A stretch of 64,000 bases of DNA from Lateolabrax maculatus (GCA_031216445.1 CM062198.1:4588001-4652000), one strand, 5' to 3'. Positions 12,999 to 24,731 are shown, counted from the first letter of the stretch. The notes: generated by a model from the sequence alone, not told the origin. A program made the numbers and translations.

Positions 12999-13480
12999 TA
13001 GCCTGGGAACCAGACAAATCTGCGAGCTCATGTTCATTTGCTCTGGCAGATACGTCTGACCCCTCTCCCATTCAAACTGATTTCTCTGCCAATTTCTCAG
13101 GCTAACCAATCACAAGTATTTATCTAGTAGGAGGCAGGTTTAATACGCTGACTGACAGAGAGGAGCAACGTTCAGGTATCTTTATAAATATCCAAGATGG
13201 CGCTGCTGATATGGAGCGTTCAGCGGCCGGCTAAAGCGGCAGTATTAAACAGACTGGACGGTAAATTTTCTCTAAAAGCAGAACAAACAACTGCACTTAA
13301 ACTTTATGTTGATAAGAAATATGTGTTTGCGGTACTTCTGACAGGACGTACCGTCCAACAGGACGGAGCTTCATTGCTCTGATTGGTTGCAAGCCTGTCG
13401 ATAACACCCCTTGGAAATCAAAAATGAACTGAGAGGTTCCAGACTAATTCACAAATGCGTATGCATTTGATGCCAGGCTA
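12999..13480 (+). mobile_element. Helicase-fragment MITE, copy 1
   Basis: This is one of four related elements in the window (others at 18,007, 48,615 and 61,832). Ends are imperfect terminal inverted repeats: TAGCCTGGGAACCAGAC on the left and ATGCCAGGCTA on the right. An 8-bp direct repeat, AAAAAATG, flanks it (12,991-12,998 and 13,482-13,489), with one extra base after the right end. Eight-base duplications suit hAT-like DNA transposons. Inside are CCAATCA, a TTTATAAATA stretch and CAAGATGGCG. The ATG of that last motif (13,197) opens a 61-codon frame containing KFSLKAEQTTALKLYVDKK followed by YVFAVLLTG. This resembles the Q-motif and start of motif I of RecQ-type helicases, but the Walker GKS is absent. 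There is no transposase, so it is non-autonomous. The superfamily is inferred. Confidence 0.8.
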
Positions 13481-15022
13481 AAAAAAATGTGTTAAAACCA
13501 GATTCCCCACAGAGAGCAATTGTGCTGCTGTCAAGGCTGGAGTAACAAATTTAAAAGGAGAAAAAAGAAAATATAATACTGAGATAATGTTTTACCTAAC
13601 CTATACTAAAGTGAGATGTCAACCGAAAAGCAATAATCATAATTGATGAAAGGAAAGGTCAGTTAAAAGATTAAGGCAAAATTTACAGCATGACTGAATA
13701 ATCAAAGAGGTTCAAGGGCTTTAATACAAAAAAACGCCAAAGAGGCCATAAACGTGACTAATTAAGAATTTAAGTATTTCTATTAGTAATAATAACATGG
13801 TACTTAGCTGGTTAATTGCTGAGGTCTGGGAACAAGGTGACATTGCCACAATGAAGTCAAACTGGTTAAAAAACATGAGCAGTTAGTTGATCAGACGGGC
13901 TGGAAACCAACAAATTGGTTTAGATAATTTTAAATATACTGTTGGTTTATTACCAACCTGTCTAATTGTTTGACTTGGTTCTTGTTTAGTAATGTCTGAG
14001 ATACGTTCACACATTTTAGTGATTGCGTGGTGAGTAAAATCTTATTTTAACTTATAAAAACAAAGGCCAAAACTACGAAAGTTGTAATAAACTGGAATTA
14101 ACCATTAAAGCTGCACTTATTCATACTTTTAATATTAACAATGGATCAGATGACAACTGTATGTGTTATGAGAAATGTGTTGTTCATTAGGGATGGGGTT
14201 CAATAGCAGTTTATTGATCCGAATCCAGTTCTGTATCCACTTTTCAAATCTGAATCTTTTCAAATCCCTTACAGAATCTTTTTAGGTAGTTTGTCTGACA
14301 GGACATAATTACAGTAGGCAGAGCACTTGTCCTTCTCAAGTTATCAAAATTTCCACAAGTTCTTACTTTAACATGATGGATGCTGGAAAAATATTTAAAC
14401 AGGGGACTTGCCATTTCTCCCTTGGTCATGAGTACATTCACGCAAATATTGAATTTTGCAGTCTCTTCGTTGACTTTGGTTTATGTTTAAGTTACGGTGG
14501 TTGGCCATATTCAGTCAATCAGTCTTGTTAACAACTGTGTTGCTGTATAAGCATGTGTTTATATGTCACATTTATTTTTCTTTGCAGATGCCTTTTAAAG
14601 AACCAAAAGAGGTGATCTAAGAGAGATTGTGAATGAAAGATTTAATAAGGTAAAACCAGAGTATTTTATCAACTTGTAACCAGATCCAAAATGGTCCTTA
14701 TCCCTCCTAGTGACAAACCCACAGAGAATTCTCACAAACTCTGCAACCCTATGCAGGTTCTTAGCCTCTTTTAGCCTGTTTTTATTTTCTGCAAACTTTT
14801 ACTCGTGACAAGCTTGACCTGAGCGAATTGACTTGGCCTAACTTGACTTAATCAGGGACATGGGACTCGAAATGCTTGATTCTCACAGTTACTTGGGACT
14901 TGAAGGTTAAGACTGGAGACTTGCTTGTGACTTCTACATGTGTGACTTAACCATGTATTCCTCATGCAGCTCCTACAGTGCCACAGTGAAAAAAATCTTC
15001 TACACTTTCATACTGCTCATTT

Positions 15023-15039
15023 TATATATATATATATAT
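15023..15039. repeat. (TA)n microsatellite
   Basis: About eight TA units. Confidence 0.85.
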
Positions 15040-16206
15040 GTAATACTGGTGTGAAATAGAGGCGATCTGTCACTGACAATACCAAACAGACCTTTTAGAA
15101 CCTGGTGTGCAGGGGTAGGACCACACCTCCACCTACTGTCAGTGTATGTGTCTTTAATAAGGAAGCGATGATTAAATTTATCTGACATTTGTGTCTTCTA
15201 AAAATGTTTTCATATGGGTCTTATCACAGCTTAGTGAAGTGAATGATCTTATGTGGCCTATCTTCAGTGCAAACTGCCAGAAAGAGTACTGAATGCATCT
15301 GTAAACAAACAGCCTGGGTGATGGGCTGCAAATCATCTAGAGCATACAAAAGCAATTTAATCTAAAGTTGAACCACTCAATACTTTCTCCGTGTTTTTCT
15401 GTTGTCTTGATACATTTGGTATAATGTACATTTTCACAGCACTAACTCCATGCTCTTAGTTTCTCTTTTTAACAAATACAGTTTTCACTCAGCCAGATTA
15501 ATTCAGCCACATCTACTTAGTTTACTTAGCTGTTTTTTCAAAAAAAGCCCTTGTATAGCTAATAAGGCATACTCCCCTTCCTTTTCATGCAGGCCTTTTG
15601 TAAATTTTGTTGACAACAGCTTAACATTGCACAAAAGAACAGCAAAATATCGATAACACGGTGAGTATGATATGACTCTTCTGTTGTACTGATGGACTGT
15701 TGTTTTGCAACTGAAATTTACATTATGTGAGTGACTACAGGCGATTCCATCCATCCACAATGTTTTTATCTGGTCCTTATTGGGTACTTTATTTGTTCAT
15801 GCTGGACACTATGTAAGCAATTGTAGTGAGGAGTTAAATAAGCCATTTTTTTAATACATACTGAGATCAGTTTGAGTTCAGCAACAGTATTTTAATTTAA
15901 AGGAACTGTGGGGCTTGTGACACAGTCCTGTCACACTGGTGTCATCACAGTGAGGGAGGGCAGAAAGGGATGTTTACCTCCTCAGGAACAAGGTGTGCTG
16001 AGGTTCAAACGGTGGCTCGCCATCTCCTTAATCAAGGAGATAATCCAAAATCCAAGGTCAGGGAATCCCAAAAACCTAGCCTGCTTAACAACAGGGCTAT
16101 TACTTTCAGCCCTGAAAGGTCAGCCCAGGCCAATATCAACACATTTACAAGAGACCACATATGCTGTAACTGTTTTGTTGATTTATTCTGTGTATCGTTT
16201 CTACCA

Positions 16207-16395
16207 GTGGGTGGCCAAGCTCAGGATGTAGAGTGGGTCCAGTAATCCGAAGATTCCTGGTTCGATCCCCGGCTCCTCCAGAGAAAGTGTCTAAGTGTCT
16301 TTGAGCGTGACACTGAACCCCTAACTGCTCCTGATGAGCAGTTGGCACCTTCTAGTCAGTAGACTAGAAAAGCGTTATATAAATGCAGTCCAGTG
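16207..16395 (+). mobile_element. tRNA-derived SINE
   Basis: The head (about 16,207-16,280) looks like a decayed tRNA gene. It has a degenerate box A region (AGCTCAGGATGTAGAG) and a perfect pol III box B, GGTTCGATCCC (16,259-16,269), followed by CCGGCTCCTCCA. The tRNA-unrelated body reads TGAGCGTGACACTGAACCCC, CTGCTCCTGATG, GGCACC and ACTAGAAAAGCG, ending TATATAAATGCAGTCCA. From memory this matches a common fish tRNA-derived SINE. It is not a functional tRNA: the anticodon arm does not fold cleanly and box A is poor. Confidence 0.75.
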
Positions 16396-17466
16396 ACTTT
16401 TTTTCATGTGATTTATTACTACACACAAAAAATATAAAAAATAGTGAAAAACAGCCGAGTGGCTTCAGTTTCAAGAGTTGGTCAATTGCAGTTCCATAAT
16501 TAAGACTACAGAAATAAATATTAAAGCTCTGGTGTGACGCTCTGGTAGCTTTGAGTAACAAGGTCGATAGATCTGAATGACTGTAGCTGCCCTGTGTTGT
16601 TTTCGCTTTGATTTACACATTTAATTTTGCATTTGTAACACTGGCTTGACACTCCGGGCCAATCATCTGGCTACCAAGATATTCAAACAGTGCTCCCAAT
16701 GCCCAGTCCAGGGTTATTGTAGCCTGCTTGTAGTATTCCTCCCAGCAATATTTAAAATTGATCTACAGAAAAAATAGCACTGAATATATCCATATCTAGC
16801 GACACATTCCACTAAAGCCAAGTAAATGTACTCAAAGATCTCCTGTATGTGCCTGTATCCCTGTTAGCTAAGCCATTACACTCCAGTCGCACACGTATGG
16901 ATGTCTTGGGCCACATGAAGCGGCTGGAAGAGCCCTGTTAAATGTTTCAAAAGAGTCTCCTCTGGAAAGTAAAGCAGTAAAGCAGTAAAAGAGTAATTTA
17001 TAGAAGGAAGTTCATTCCTCTCTGAATGTACAAGCCGTATAGATAGGAGTGCTTCATGCACTGGGCTCTCTTCAGATATACAGACATTCCTCACAAACGC
17101 ACAATGTAATTCTCAAGGTTTATGCAATGTCAGTGCAAGGCTCTGGCATACAGCAGTACATCCCTGAGCACTGCAGACGGCCAGAGGACTCCAGGCAACT
17201 CATTCAAGTAGAATCTCTCCAAACAAGGTTTCTGTGTTTCGTTAGGGATCATTTGTATGATATGTGTCAGCTGCGAGGCTTTCAAAACACAACATACTCA
17301 CAAGTTCTTAACCTGATTCATGTGGATATGTGTCCAAAGCTGTGCAGAGAGATCTCCTTATTAACCACACTCCAATGCCAGATAAATCACTTTACTGCTC
17401 TGCGCTGCTTTATTGAATCAAAAAGAAGAAGAAAATTCTCCTTATTAGAGCAGTTACAAGGGGTAC

Positions 17467-17471
<5 letters not shown>

Positions 17472-17503
<32 letters not shown>
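17472..17503. repeat. (GT)n microsatellite
   Basis: About 16 GT units. A 151-codon plus-strand frame runs into this repeat as a CVCVCV tail, and I regard that frame as chance. Confidence 0.95.
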
Positions 17504-17505
<2 letters not shown>

Positions 17506-18006
17506 ACTAAAACTAATGCTCTTTGACACAACATACAGAGGCATAATTTCCAGTGTTGCATAAAAAGTAGAGAAATGCTCTCAGAGCAATTTGCATTTTT
17601 TAAGCAGTGTTTCAAACAGTGGAGAGTAGAAAATTACCTCACTCTCCTCATCAAAGCTCAGAACTCTACAGGAATGCAATGTGAGACAAAACTACTCACA
17701 GTTCCAACACCTACTAACAGTACTTTAAAATACAAGCCTTAAACTCCCACCACGCTGAGCCAACAGGTATCTGTGCTGATGTGCGTGGGTAATAAAAAAA
17801 TGTGAAAATGTGAGCATTAACTGAAATCAGTAATAGCTTTGACAGCAAAATCTAAACCACCTCACTTTCCTATTGCGCTAAAGCAATTCTAGTCTCATTT
17901 GAAACTACAACACTGGTATTGTGTTTCAAAGCCTGATATATCTTCTATACAGCTCTATTGTTCAGTGAGCCACACTGGGAGAAACTTTCTTTCATTATCA
18001 TGAACA

Positions 18007-18430
18007 CAGCCTGGAAACCAGACGAATCTGCTCATGTTTTATTTGCTCTGGCAGATACGCCTGAACCCTATCTCATTCAGAGGGATTTCAACCAGAATTG
18101 GAAGCTGGCAAGCCAATCACAACTGTTTATTTAATATGCCGTTGAGGCATCTTCGTAAATAACCAAGATGGCTGCCGGTGCTGTGGAATGTTCTGCGGCC
18201 GGCTACAGCGGCAGTATTAAACAGACAAGATGGTAAATTTTCTCTAAAAGAAGAAAAAACAACTGCACTTAAACTTTATGTTGAAAAGAAATATGTGTTT
18301 GCTGTACCTCTGACAGGCTTACCATACAATAGGACTACGTTTGGTTGCTCTGCGTCTGTTGATATCGAAATTGAAAATGAACTGAGACTAGGTTCCAGAC
18401 TAATACGCCTTTGTGAATTAGTCCAAAACC
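18007..18430 (+). mobile_element. Helicase-fragment MITE, copy 2 (degraded 3' end)
   Basis: This copy aligns with the other three over most of its length, from AGCCTGGAAACCAGACGAATCTG to the AATGAACTGAGACTAGGTTCCAGAC block. The right terminus has decayed (TTAGTCCAAAACC instead of TTAGTCTGG...CCAGGCTA), and I see no convincing target duplication. It keeps CCAATCACAA, the AACCAAGATGGC motif and the helicase-like block (PATAAVLNRQDGKFSLKEE and then TTALKLYVEKKYVFAV). Relative to the others, KAEQ has become KEEK. Confidence 0.75.
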
Positions 18431-18979
18431 AATGGGTTTGGGGCTGGGTAAGAAAGTCATAAAGTATTGACAGATACCTCATCCAGACTTTCAGACTTTT
18501 CAGTTTGATCTGAACCTAAATTACAGGTGGGAAACTGGCCCCGAACCATGGTTTGGAACAAACAACCTGGGTCCAAAAAAAAGAGGTGGTTTCAGTCCGG
18601 ATCAAATTGAACCACGGTTCAGTTAGTTTCTTGTGAAAACCTTTTTTGATGGTTCAGACCTATTAAAAGGAAGTTCTGACAAGAAAAAACAACACAACAA
18701 ATCTAAATGAGCTGCGGCAGCACATGGGGAGAGAAGGAGACCAAATGTTTAAAAGGCATTTGGGCTGAAGACTTTATAAAGACTTGAAAAAATTCTGACA
18801 CTTTTAGAATTCTTTCCTAGAAGATGAGAGAGAGAGGATACGAGAGGCCAACGTCAGATGCATACCCATCTGTACACTAATCAATTGCAAGTATAGGGAG
18901 ACACAGCTCACATAGGTGATGGCAAGGTCTAGGTATGTCATGTATAGTTGTATAGGGCACTCACATAATTGCAATGTGA

Positions 18980-19008
18980 AACCAAAACCAAAACCAAAAC
19001 CAAACCAG
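18980..19008. repeat. (CCAAAA)n hexamer repeat
   Basis: About five CCAAAA units. On the minus strand it translates to an FGFGFG run, which is not evidence of coding. Confidence 0.85.
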
Positions 19009-21182
19009 GTATGAAAAGGACCTTTGTTCACATAGCAATATAAAATATAGCTAGCTTACAATATCAGCAAAAGTTGCAGAATTTGATAATATTAGCGGCT
19101 ACTTGTTAGAACAGGTTATGAAACTGGGAAAACAAGTTCAAACTGAAAATATTACTGCAGAAAAAAACAATCAAAGCACATATTAATCACAATAACCAAA
19201 ATGAATCACCATTATCAAAAATATGGAAAAGAAGGAATAGACTATATCTTGTGTATAGGTTACAGAGACCTTACCTACAATAACAACAAGGAACATCTTA
19301 TAGGCTATTAAAGGCTTCCACGTGTCAAGCTGATAAGATGATGATATATGACTGTTATCTACCTGTCCAAGGATTGCCTCACCAATGACAAAATAAGGAA
19401 AACAATAATTCATCTAGCCTGACACACAATCTCACAGCACCAGAATGAGAAATAAGTCCTTATTTAGACGTTCTGGCATCTGCTGTAGCTTATAGATCCA
19501 AAATGTCTACCGTCTTTTTCAGACCACCTGCCCTAAGTGAAGGAGGAGGGGATAGTAAAAGTATAAGGTAAGACATTAAAATTCCCTGACTATTTGTTAG
19601 TTTTGTCAACCGAATGAATTAATCGTAAGAACACCTCAGATCCTCTATGGATTGTAATGCACCAAAAATTTTACTGTATTCCTCTCTTTTTTTCCCCACC
19701 TGGGACCTCACTCAGAGTACTGCCTGTCTAGTGGATCTGTTAGCTGGTGCAACATGAAGCAGGATGTAGGACAGAAGGTGAACTATAAATGTGACAGTGC
19801 ATTATTAACCATTGTGGTGGGAAAACACAGGAAGCAGCACTGCTGACACTATCTGCTACCCGCAGTGCACTGCCGAGGAGTAATGACTGCAGACAACCAG
19901 CTTGTACAGCCTGTTGTAGTGAAGACGACGTAGATCAGAGAGCTTAAAGTCCTCCACCTGTTACTCGGCCTGTAGTTTCCAATCCAGCAGCATCCGCTGC
20001 TCACACCAACACTAAACTCTGACAGTACATGGGGCCTAAAGCATGTGTGTTTGTTCAGTATTTGTAAGTGCATGTTTATGTGCATGCATGTGTACACATT
20101 ATACTAGGCTAATTTTGTTTTCTTTAAATACATCAACCATCTATGACATGATGTCAATGTTTCCTTAAAGGAAATATCCGTAATACAAATGTAAACAAAA
20201 GGCTCTTCCCACCACCAGAAGTCTAAACACAAGATTGAAACCTGCTATCAATCCAAAAATGGATTGACATGTGTTTAATCACAGGGACATGGGACAGCAG
20301 TAGACTAAATTCAACTAAATTCAACCAATTAATGTTTTCTGGGTGTGCTCCAAAAAGAAGGCTCAGAAAGCATGGCTCATTTTGAAGACATGGATCGAGT
20401 TAGCCTAACAACCTGAATCAGGATTAAACTGGGACATAAAAGTAATTAAGAGCTAAAGTGATCAGACTTATACAAGCCGTATGAGCTGCTCCTTTGAAAC
20501 ATGGAAACATCAAGCACAGATCACACCAAGTCACATTAAAGAATGTTGAGATGTTAAAAGAGAACAGTGGTATTCACAGCCACAGAGCAACACATTAAAC
20601 ATAGAAATTGAAGAATAAAATACCAAAACAGAAACTAACAAAACTGCCATTAACAAAGCAACTCAGAGGTGCCACTGAACTCCTTCTGACTTTGGCTACT
20701 GTGCCAATTCACCTCACAGCTGCTACGTCATAAGAAGAGCAACATGTGTAAGATTGATTGCATCACGTTGTTTTAATAAAGAAGTCTAAAGAACACAGCC
20801 AACAATCTGGTCACACATGCTTATACGGAACTCATGATTGAATGTTCTTGCATTATGCATTCTTCTGCATTACGTATAATGTGTGCATGCACTGGATGAA
20901 TGGAATTCTATATGAATATAACATTATAATTTCCACAGGTGTGTTGCCTCCTGCACCAGTCCAGTTATTTAGCCTAATGACTGTCAATCACACATCAGAA
21001 GTGGAGCCCAGGTAGAACCAGCAAACTTTAGAATTGAACCAGGAAATAAAGATCATAAAATGTATGTAAAGACACAACAAAGGAGTCATTAACGGCAATT
21101 GAGGATATCCCGGTTAAAGTCATTAACATCAGCTATTGCAAACCTATACGGGTCCAGCAACAGTAAAGAGTGTGTGACTGAC

Positions 21183-21302
21183 CTGGTCGTCGTATCTGTA
21201 GGTTAAAAACTGATCATCTGTGGCATCCTCCATGAAGCTTCCTTGAGGTGAGAGGGCGAACTCTGGCAGGAACACTGCACTCTGGGGCTGATTCTCTGCA
21301 CA
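21183..21302 (-). CDS. adamtsl3: adamtsl3 exon 3: N-terminus of mature ADAMTS-like 3
   Basis: ADAMTS-like 3 (punctin-2) is a secreted extracellular-matrix glycoprotein related to the ADAMTS proteases but without their metalloprotease domain. The 40 codons (120 nt, phase 0/0) would be residues 23-62. They contain FLPEFALSPQGSF and QFLTYRYDDQ, which I recognise as the conserved segment just before the first thrombospondin repeat of ADAMTSL3. The donor is CAG|GTCAGT. The acceptor TTGTCAG|TGT keeps the frame with exon 2. A second AG seven bases inside (TGTGCAG|AG) would shift the frame and give a TAA within this exon. The next exon is not in the window. The identification is from memory; a protein search should place ADAMTSL3 above ADAMTSL1. 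Confidence 0.9.
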
Positions 21303-21415
21303 CTGACAACACATGCACAAACACACAGTTTCAGTCAATCAGTATCCAGGCAAAGTGCATGGGAATAATATCTAAGTCAGATCATGATCATGCACCATAT
21401 TTCTAAGAATTCAGC

Positions 21416-21475
21416 ACACACACACAAACACATACATACATATACAAACACAGACACACACACACACACGCGCAC
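21416..21475. repeat. CA-rich degenerate microsatellite
   Basis: ACACA runs with ATACATACATATACAAACACAG interruptions, about 110 bp from adamtsl3 exon 3 on its intron 2 side. Confidence 0.75.
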
Positions 21476-21719
21476 AGCAGAGTTGGACAACTGAACCCTT
21501 TGGTTGGCTGCACCATGGGTAATAAATCTGCTCTCAGTCACTCCTAGGTTGATTCTTCAGATATTCTGCTCCATTTAAAAATTTTCTATCCATTTCACTG
21601 TGGTTTATACACAATAGTCAGCAAGTGTGCACGTCTCACGTTGGATTTTTGGGATGATCAGCATCATCCAAAGGCGACAGACTGCGGGAAGACTGATTAT
21701 CAGGCTAACAGGGACTGAG

Positions 21720-22145
21720 GCCGTTTAGTCTGTTTGGTTTAGGCGAGGGGTGCAGGAGGCAGGACGTGACGCCTGCACCCCTCCTGCGGTTTGCAATTCA
21801 GCATTTTTAAAATTTTCACCAGAAATAAAACGGCTTTTATTTTACAAAAAATCAGAGGAAGTCCTCTCCCCCATTAGCGCTAGCTTTTGCAGCTTTTAGA
21901 GAGGAGCTGACCACTGAAAGTCAACACACCCACTCGCTTGCTATGAATTATCCGGAGAATTACCTGCTGTATTCACACATGGCTCACTCAGACATTACGC
22001 AGACTTTGTACTCGGGAGCTCGCTGGTTAGAGTCTGTTTAAAGTCCGCTCAAACTGACGCGGACATTTGTGTTCACACATACACCGTGTCCGGAATATGT
22101 CTGGACAATTTCTGGGTAGCAGTGTCTGTGTGAAAGGGGCTTGAA
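21720..22145. mobile_element. Dispersed MITE shared with 40,687-40,925
   Basis: The block GCGGTTTGCAATTCAGCATT through TTAGCGCTAGCTTTTGCAGC (about 21,785-21,900) recurs with modest divergence at about 40,810-40,922. The right edge, GTCTGTGTGAAAGGGGCTT (about 22,124-22,142), is an approximate reverse complement of the left edge of the 40.7-kb copy (AAGCCGTTTTCACATATG). That suggests the terminal inverted repeats of one element family. A local inverted repeat (GGGGTGCAGG and CCTGCACCCC, about 21,747-21,782) sits at the left. I see no coding capacity. Confidence 0.5.
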
Positions 22146-22206
22146 ACTGTGCTGCACACTAAGACTGGATGGGTTAACTGGCACCTGGCATTTGGAGGAC
22201 TACCCC

Positions 22207-22265
22207 AGAGAGAGAGACAGAGAGAGAGACTGTGTGTGTGAGTGTGTGTGAGAGAGAGTGTGTGT
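22207..22265. repeat. GA/GT mixed microsatellite
   Basis: Alternating AGAGAG and GTGTGT blocks. Confidence 0.85.
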
Positions 22266-23152
22266 CCAGTCCACTTAAATTGTACGCAAGAGAGATGATC
22301 TACCATTAAGATTAATGGGAGTAGTGTCTCCTGCAAGCTTTTAGAGCCACTTAAAGAAAGACAGAGCAGAAGTGCCACTGGTCTGTGTTTCCCTGAGGAG
22401 TGTCTGAGGACTGCTATACTTTCATCACTTACTGACCTATTCACTCTTTAGTTCTTTCTCTCTCAAATTCAAATTTGCTCTACTGTTATGACCATTACTA
22501 CGGACATTTTTGCCAAAGCAGGTTGTACAAGGTTTATGTAAATATAGCAGAATAATTCAGAATAGCAGAAAAAAAAAGATAGCAAATTGTTTGCACATTC
22601 TAATATATACTATACAACACTATATACTTTATATGATACATATATTAATCATACAACACAAAACTTTGATTTGTTGGCAAACAGATGCTGTTTGTCTCAT
22701 CCTGGTAGACTTCCTTCTCCATTATCTTCTGGAAGGCTTGTTCTTCTGTGGACAAGGTGACATGTGCTGACGTGCTGTGGTAAGTGTATTGTGTCTTTTC
22801 CGGTTGCTGGCGTTTCAGCGTACTGCTTTTCCTCAACAGAGTTCATTTTGTTGCATTCTTCATTACAGCGGCAAACTACCCGCTGTACATTAAAACTAAA
22901 ACCAGTCCTGCTTAATCACTCACAGCTCTCTCCTTAATTTAACAACTTTTTCGCTAATCTCACAGTTTTTCATTTGCTATTCAGTTCTGTTAGCTCCCGT
23001 AGCCTCCTTTAGCTTCTCAGCTAGCGATGGCTTCTCTCTCTCCCTCTCGCTAAAAACGCTGATAAACTAACTCTGATGGCCAATGCTGAATCTTATTTAA
23101 AACTGCTGGCTAAAGATAGACATAGATACAGAAAGATCGTAATTCAAGTTGG

Positions 23153-23318
23153 CAAGTTTAATTCTCAGTCGATATCTGTAATTCATTGCTTTGGTATAGA
23201 GATGTGTTGTGATTGATCTGGCCTTCCAGATTTTTGCACTGGGTTCATCCTGTAGGGGGGACTGTGTTGCTCATTTCAACACCGTGTCCACTTAATTTCT
23301 TTCTATTTCCCCTTACAG
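23153..23318 (+). repeat. 5' LTR of the gypsy element (5'-truncated)
   Basis: Matches the 3' LTR from AAGTTTAATTYTCAG through ATTTCTTTCTATTTCCCCTTA. The first 71 bp or so of the 3' LTR have no counterpart here, and about 35-40 bp after CTGTGTTGC are absent. I cannot recognise a primer-binding site after the LTR. Confidence 0.75.
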
Positions 23319-23847
23319 GTAAGAACATGGTTGTAACGTGTTACGTTGTGTACATACAGTATGATGTTGTTAAAAGGACCACGCTGGTGGTAAAACATCA
23401 CTGTACAAAGTAGTTTTAGAAAGTGAATTTAGTGAGGGTAAACATGACGTGTCGTGTGGCTATAGCATGCTTGCTAGTTTTGGTCATGCCGGCAGAACAT
23501 GATAGAGTCGTGCCTAGCGCTTTTCAGTAAGAGAGCGGGGTCTGTCTGTATTTATTCATTTTGTATTGTATGATTAAAATAGCAATGCCAGTGTGTTAAA
23601 GTTTAAGGACTATAATGTTCATCAAATGTACCACGATATGTTTGGCAAAGTTAAAGGTGTCCCCAACCACCATGCAGCCATTTTAAACTATCCAGACATC
23701 GAGAGCAGGTGTTGAACCAGCTACAGTGGGATCCTGACATAGTGCATGCAATCTGAGGTATTCCTACACACTAGGAGAGCTGCTACCATGTCTCAAAGAG
23801 AAAAAGGTACCACTTCATGCCGTTAATAGCCATACTGTGCTCAAAGG

Positions 23848-24417
23848 ATGGATTCGTCAGAGTTGGAGCAGTTACAGCTAGAAGTGTTGAAAGAATTGTG
23901 TGTGCTGTCCAGGGATAGCCTAGTGGAATTATGTGACTTTCTAACCAAAGCAGGATGTGAGTTTGAGTGTGTTACTGGCAAGAGTCGGGCAGCCCTGATT
24001 ATGCTAATTTCAAACTAGATACAGAGGGAGGAGCTAGAAGAGCTTGAGGACAAAGGAATGTCTGACCTGCTTCATCTTCAAGACAAAATGTATGAGCTCC
24101 ACAAAGCTGATAAAATAGGCTCACTAGAACAGGTGGATTCGCAGGAAGCATTGTTACACGAGAAACAGAAAAAAAAACAGGCCCAAGAGCAGGTAAAGAC
24201 ATTGAATGAAATTGAGACCTTGCAGCTTCAGCTGACAACAACACAGAAACAGAGTGAGAAAGATAAGCAAGAGAACAGAGAAATCAACATCATGGTTTCC
24301 AGCAGGAAGTCAGCACAGAGCACAGCTCACAGTCATGCACCTCCCTCATGGCATAAGGACTTAAAGTATCTGGCCAAATTGGTGATCCCAGGCAGAAAGA
24401 CCGACTTACCTTTATAA
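23848..24417 (+). pseudogene. gag remnant of the gypsy element
   Basis: One frame runs from ATG at 23,848 to a stop at 24,417, broken once by TAG at about 24,016. The product is a charged structural protein. Its first part is rich in LxxL-type hydrophobic helices. The second part (from about 24,020) is strongly coiled-coil-like, with many E, Q, K and L residues. Gag would package element RNA into cytoplasmic particles. The reading then shifts frame near 24,416. Assignment rests on position between the LTR and pol and on composition, not on a conserved motif. Confidence 0.6.
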
Positions 24418-24482
24418 ACTTAGCTTGTCAAATTGAACACGGTCTAAGCAAAGGATTCCCAGAACTTGAGATCGTCGATGCA

Positions 24483-24731
24483 GTGATAAGAGCAATTGCT
24501 CCTGGCATGCAATTTCGTAGCTATTTGGAAGGGAAAGCTAACTTGACCATACCCACATTAAGACAGATACTCAAGTCTCACTATCAGCAGAAGAGTGCAA
24601 ACGATCTCTATAAGCAGCTGACCTCTGAGGTGAGAGGCATCAAAGAAACCCCACAGAACTTCCTTATACTTGCTTTTGACCTGGGACAGACAAGTTTTTT
24701 CACCTCGCAAGAAGTCTGGTCTCAAATATGA
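24483..24731 (+). pseudogene. gag C-terminal (capsid-like) remnant of the gypsy element
   Basis: The 82-codon frame includes LRQILKSHYQQKSANDLYKQ and then a KETPQNFLILAFDL segment. From memory this resembles the helical capsid region of fish gypsy gag proteins. No zinc knuckle or protease follows in an open frame; 24,732-25,130 reads as decayed sequence. Confidence 0.55.

Larger units (their letters stand above)
1..21182 (-). other. adamtsl3: adamtsl3 intron 3, partial (non-coding, repeat-bearing)
   Basis: This stretch lies downstream, on the minus strand, of the donor that ends the third adamtsl3 exon (CAG|GTCAGT at 21,183/21,182). I looked for the next expected exon, which begins the first thrombospondin type 1 repeat (a D-G-N-W-D-A-W-G-like block), and did not see it, so it probably lies left of position 1. 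The interval holds microsatellites, short MITE pieces, a SINE and two copies of the helicase-fragment MITE, each listed separately. Blocks 1-2100, 2480-3280, 3330-5100, 5250-5860, 5910-7310, 7460-8200, 9280-10750, 10880-12360, 13490-15020, 15045-16200, 16400-17470, 17510-18000, 18440-18975 and 19015-21180 show no supported gene or element to me. Confidence 0.6.

Noticed and set aside
16207..16280. Possible functional tRNA gene
   Set aside because: Box B is perfect, but box A and the arms are degenerate and a SINE body follows, so it is a tRNA-derived SINE head.
16690..16720. Candidate next adamtsl3 exon (GDWxxWG-like search hit around CTCCCAATGCCCAGTCC)
   Set aside because: The translated minus strand does not give the expected D-G-N-W-D-A-W-G block or any Cys-rich thrombospondin repeat.
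17049..17504. 151-codon plus-strand frame
   Set aside because: It ends in a translated (GT)n repeat and has no recognisable domain.
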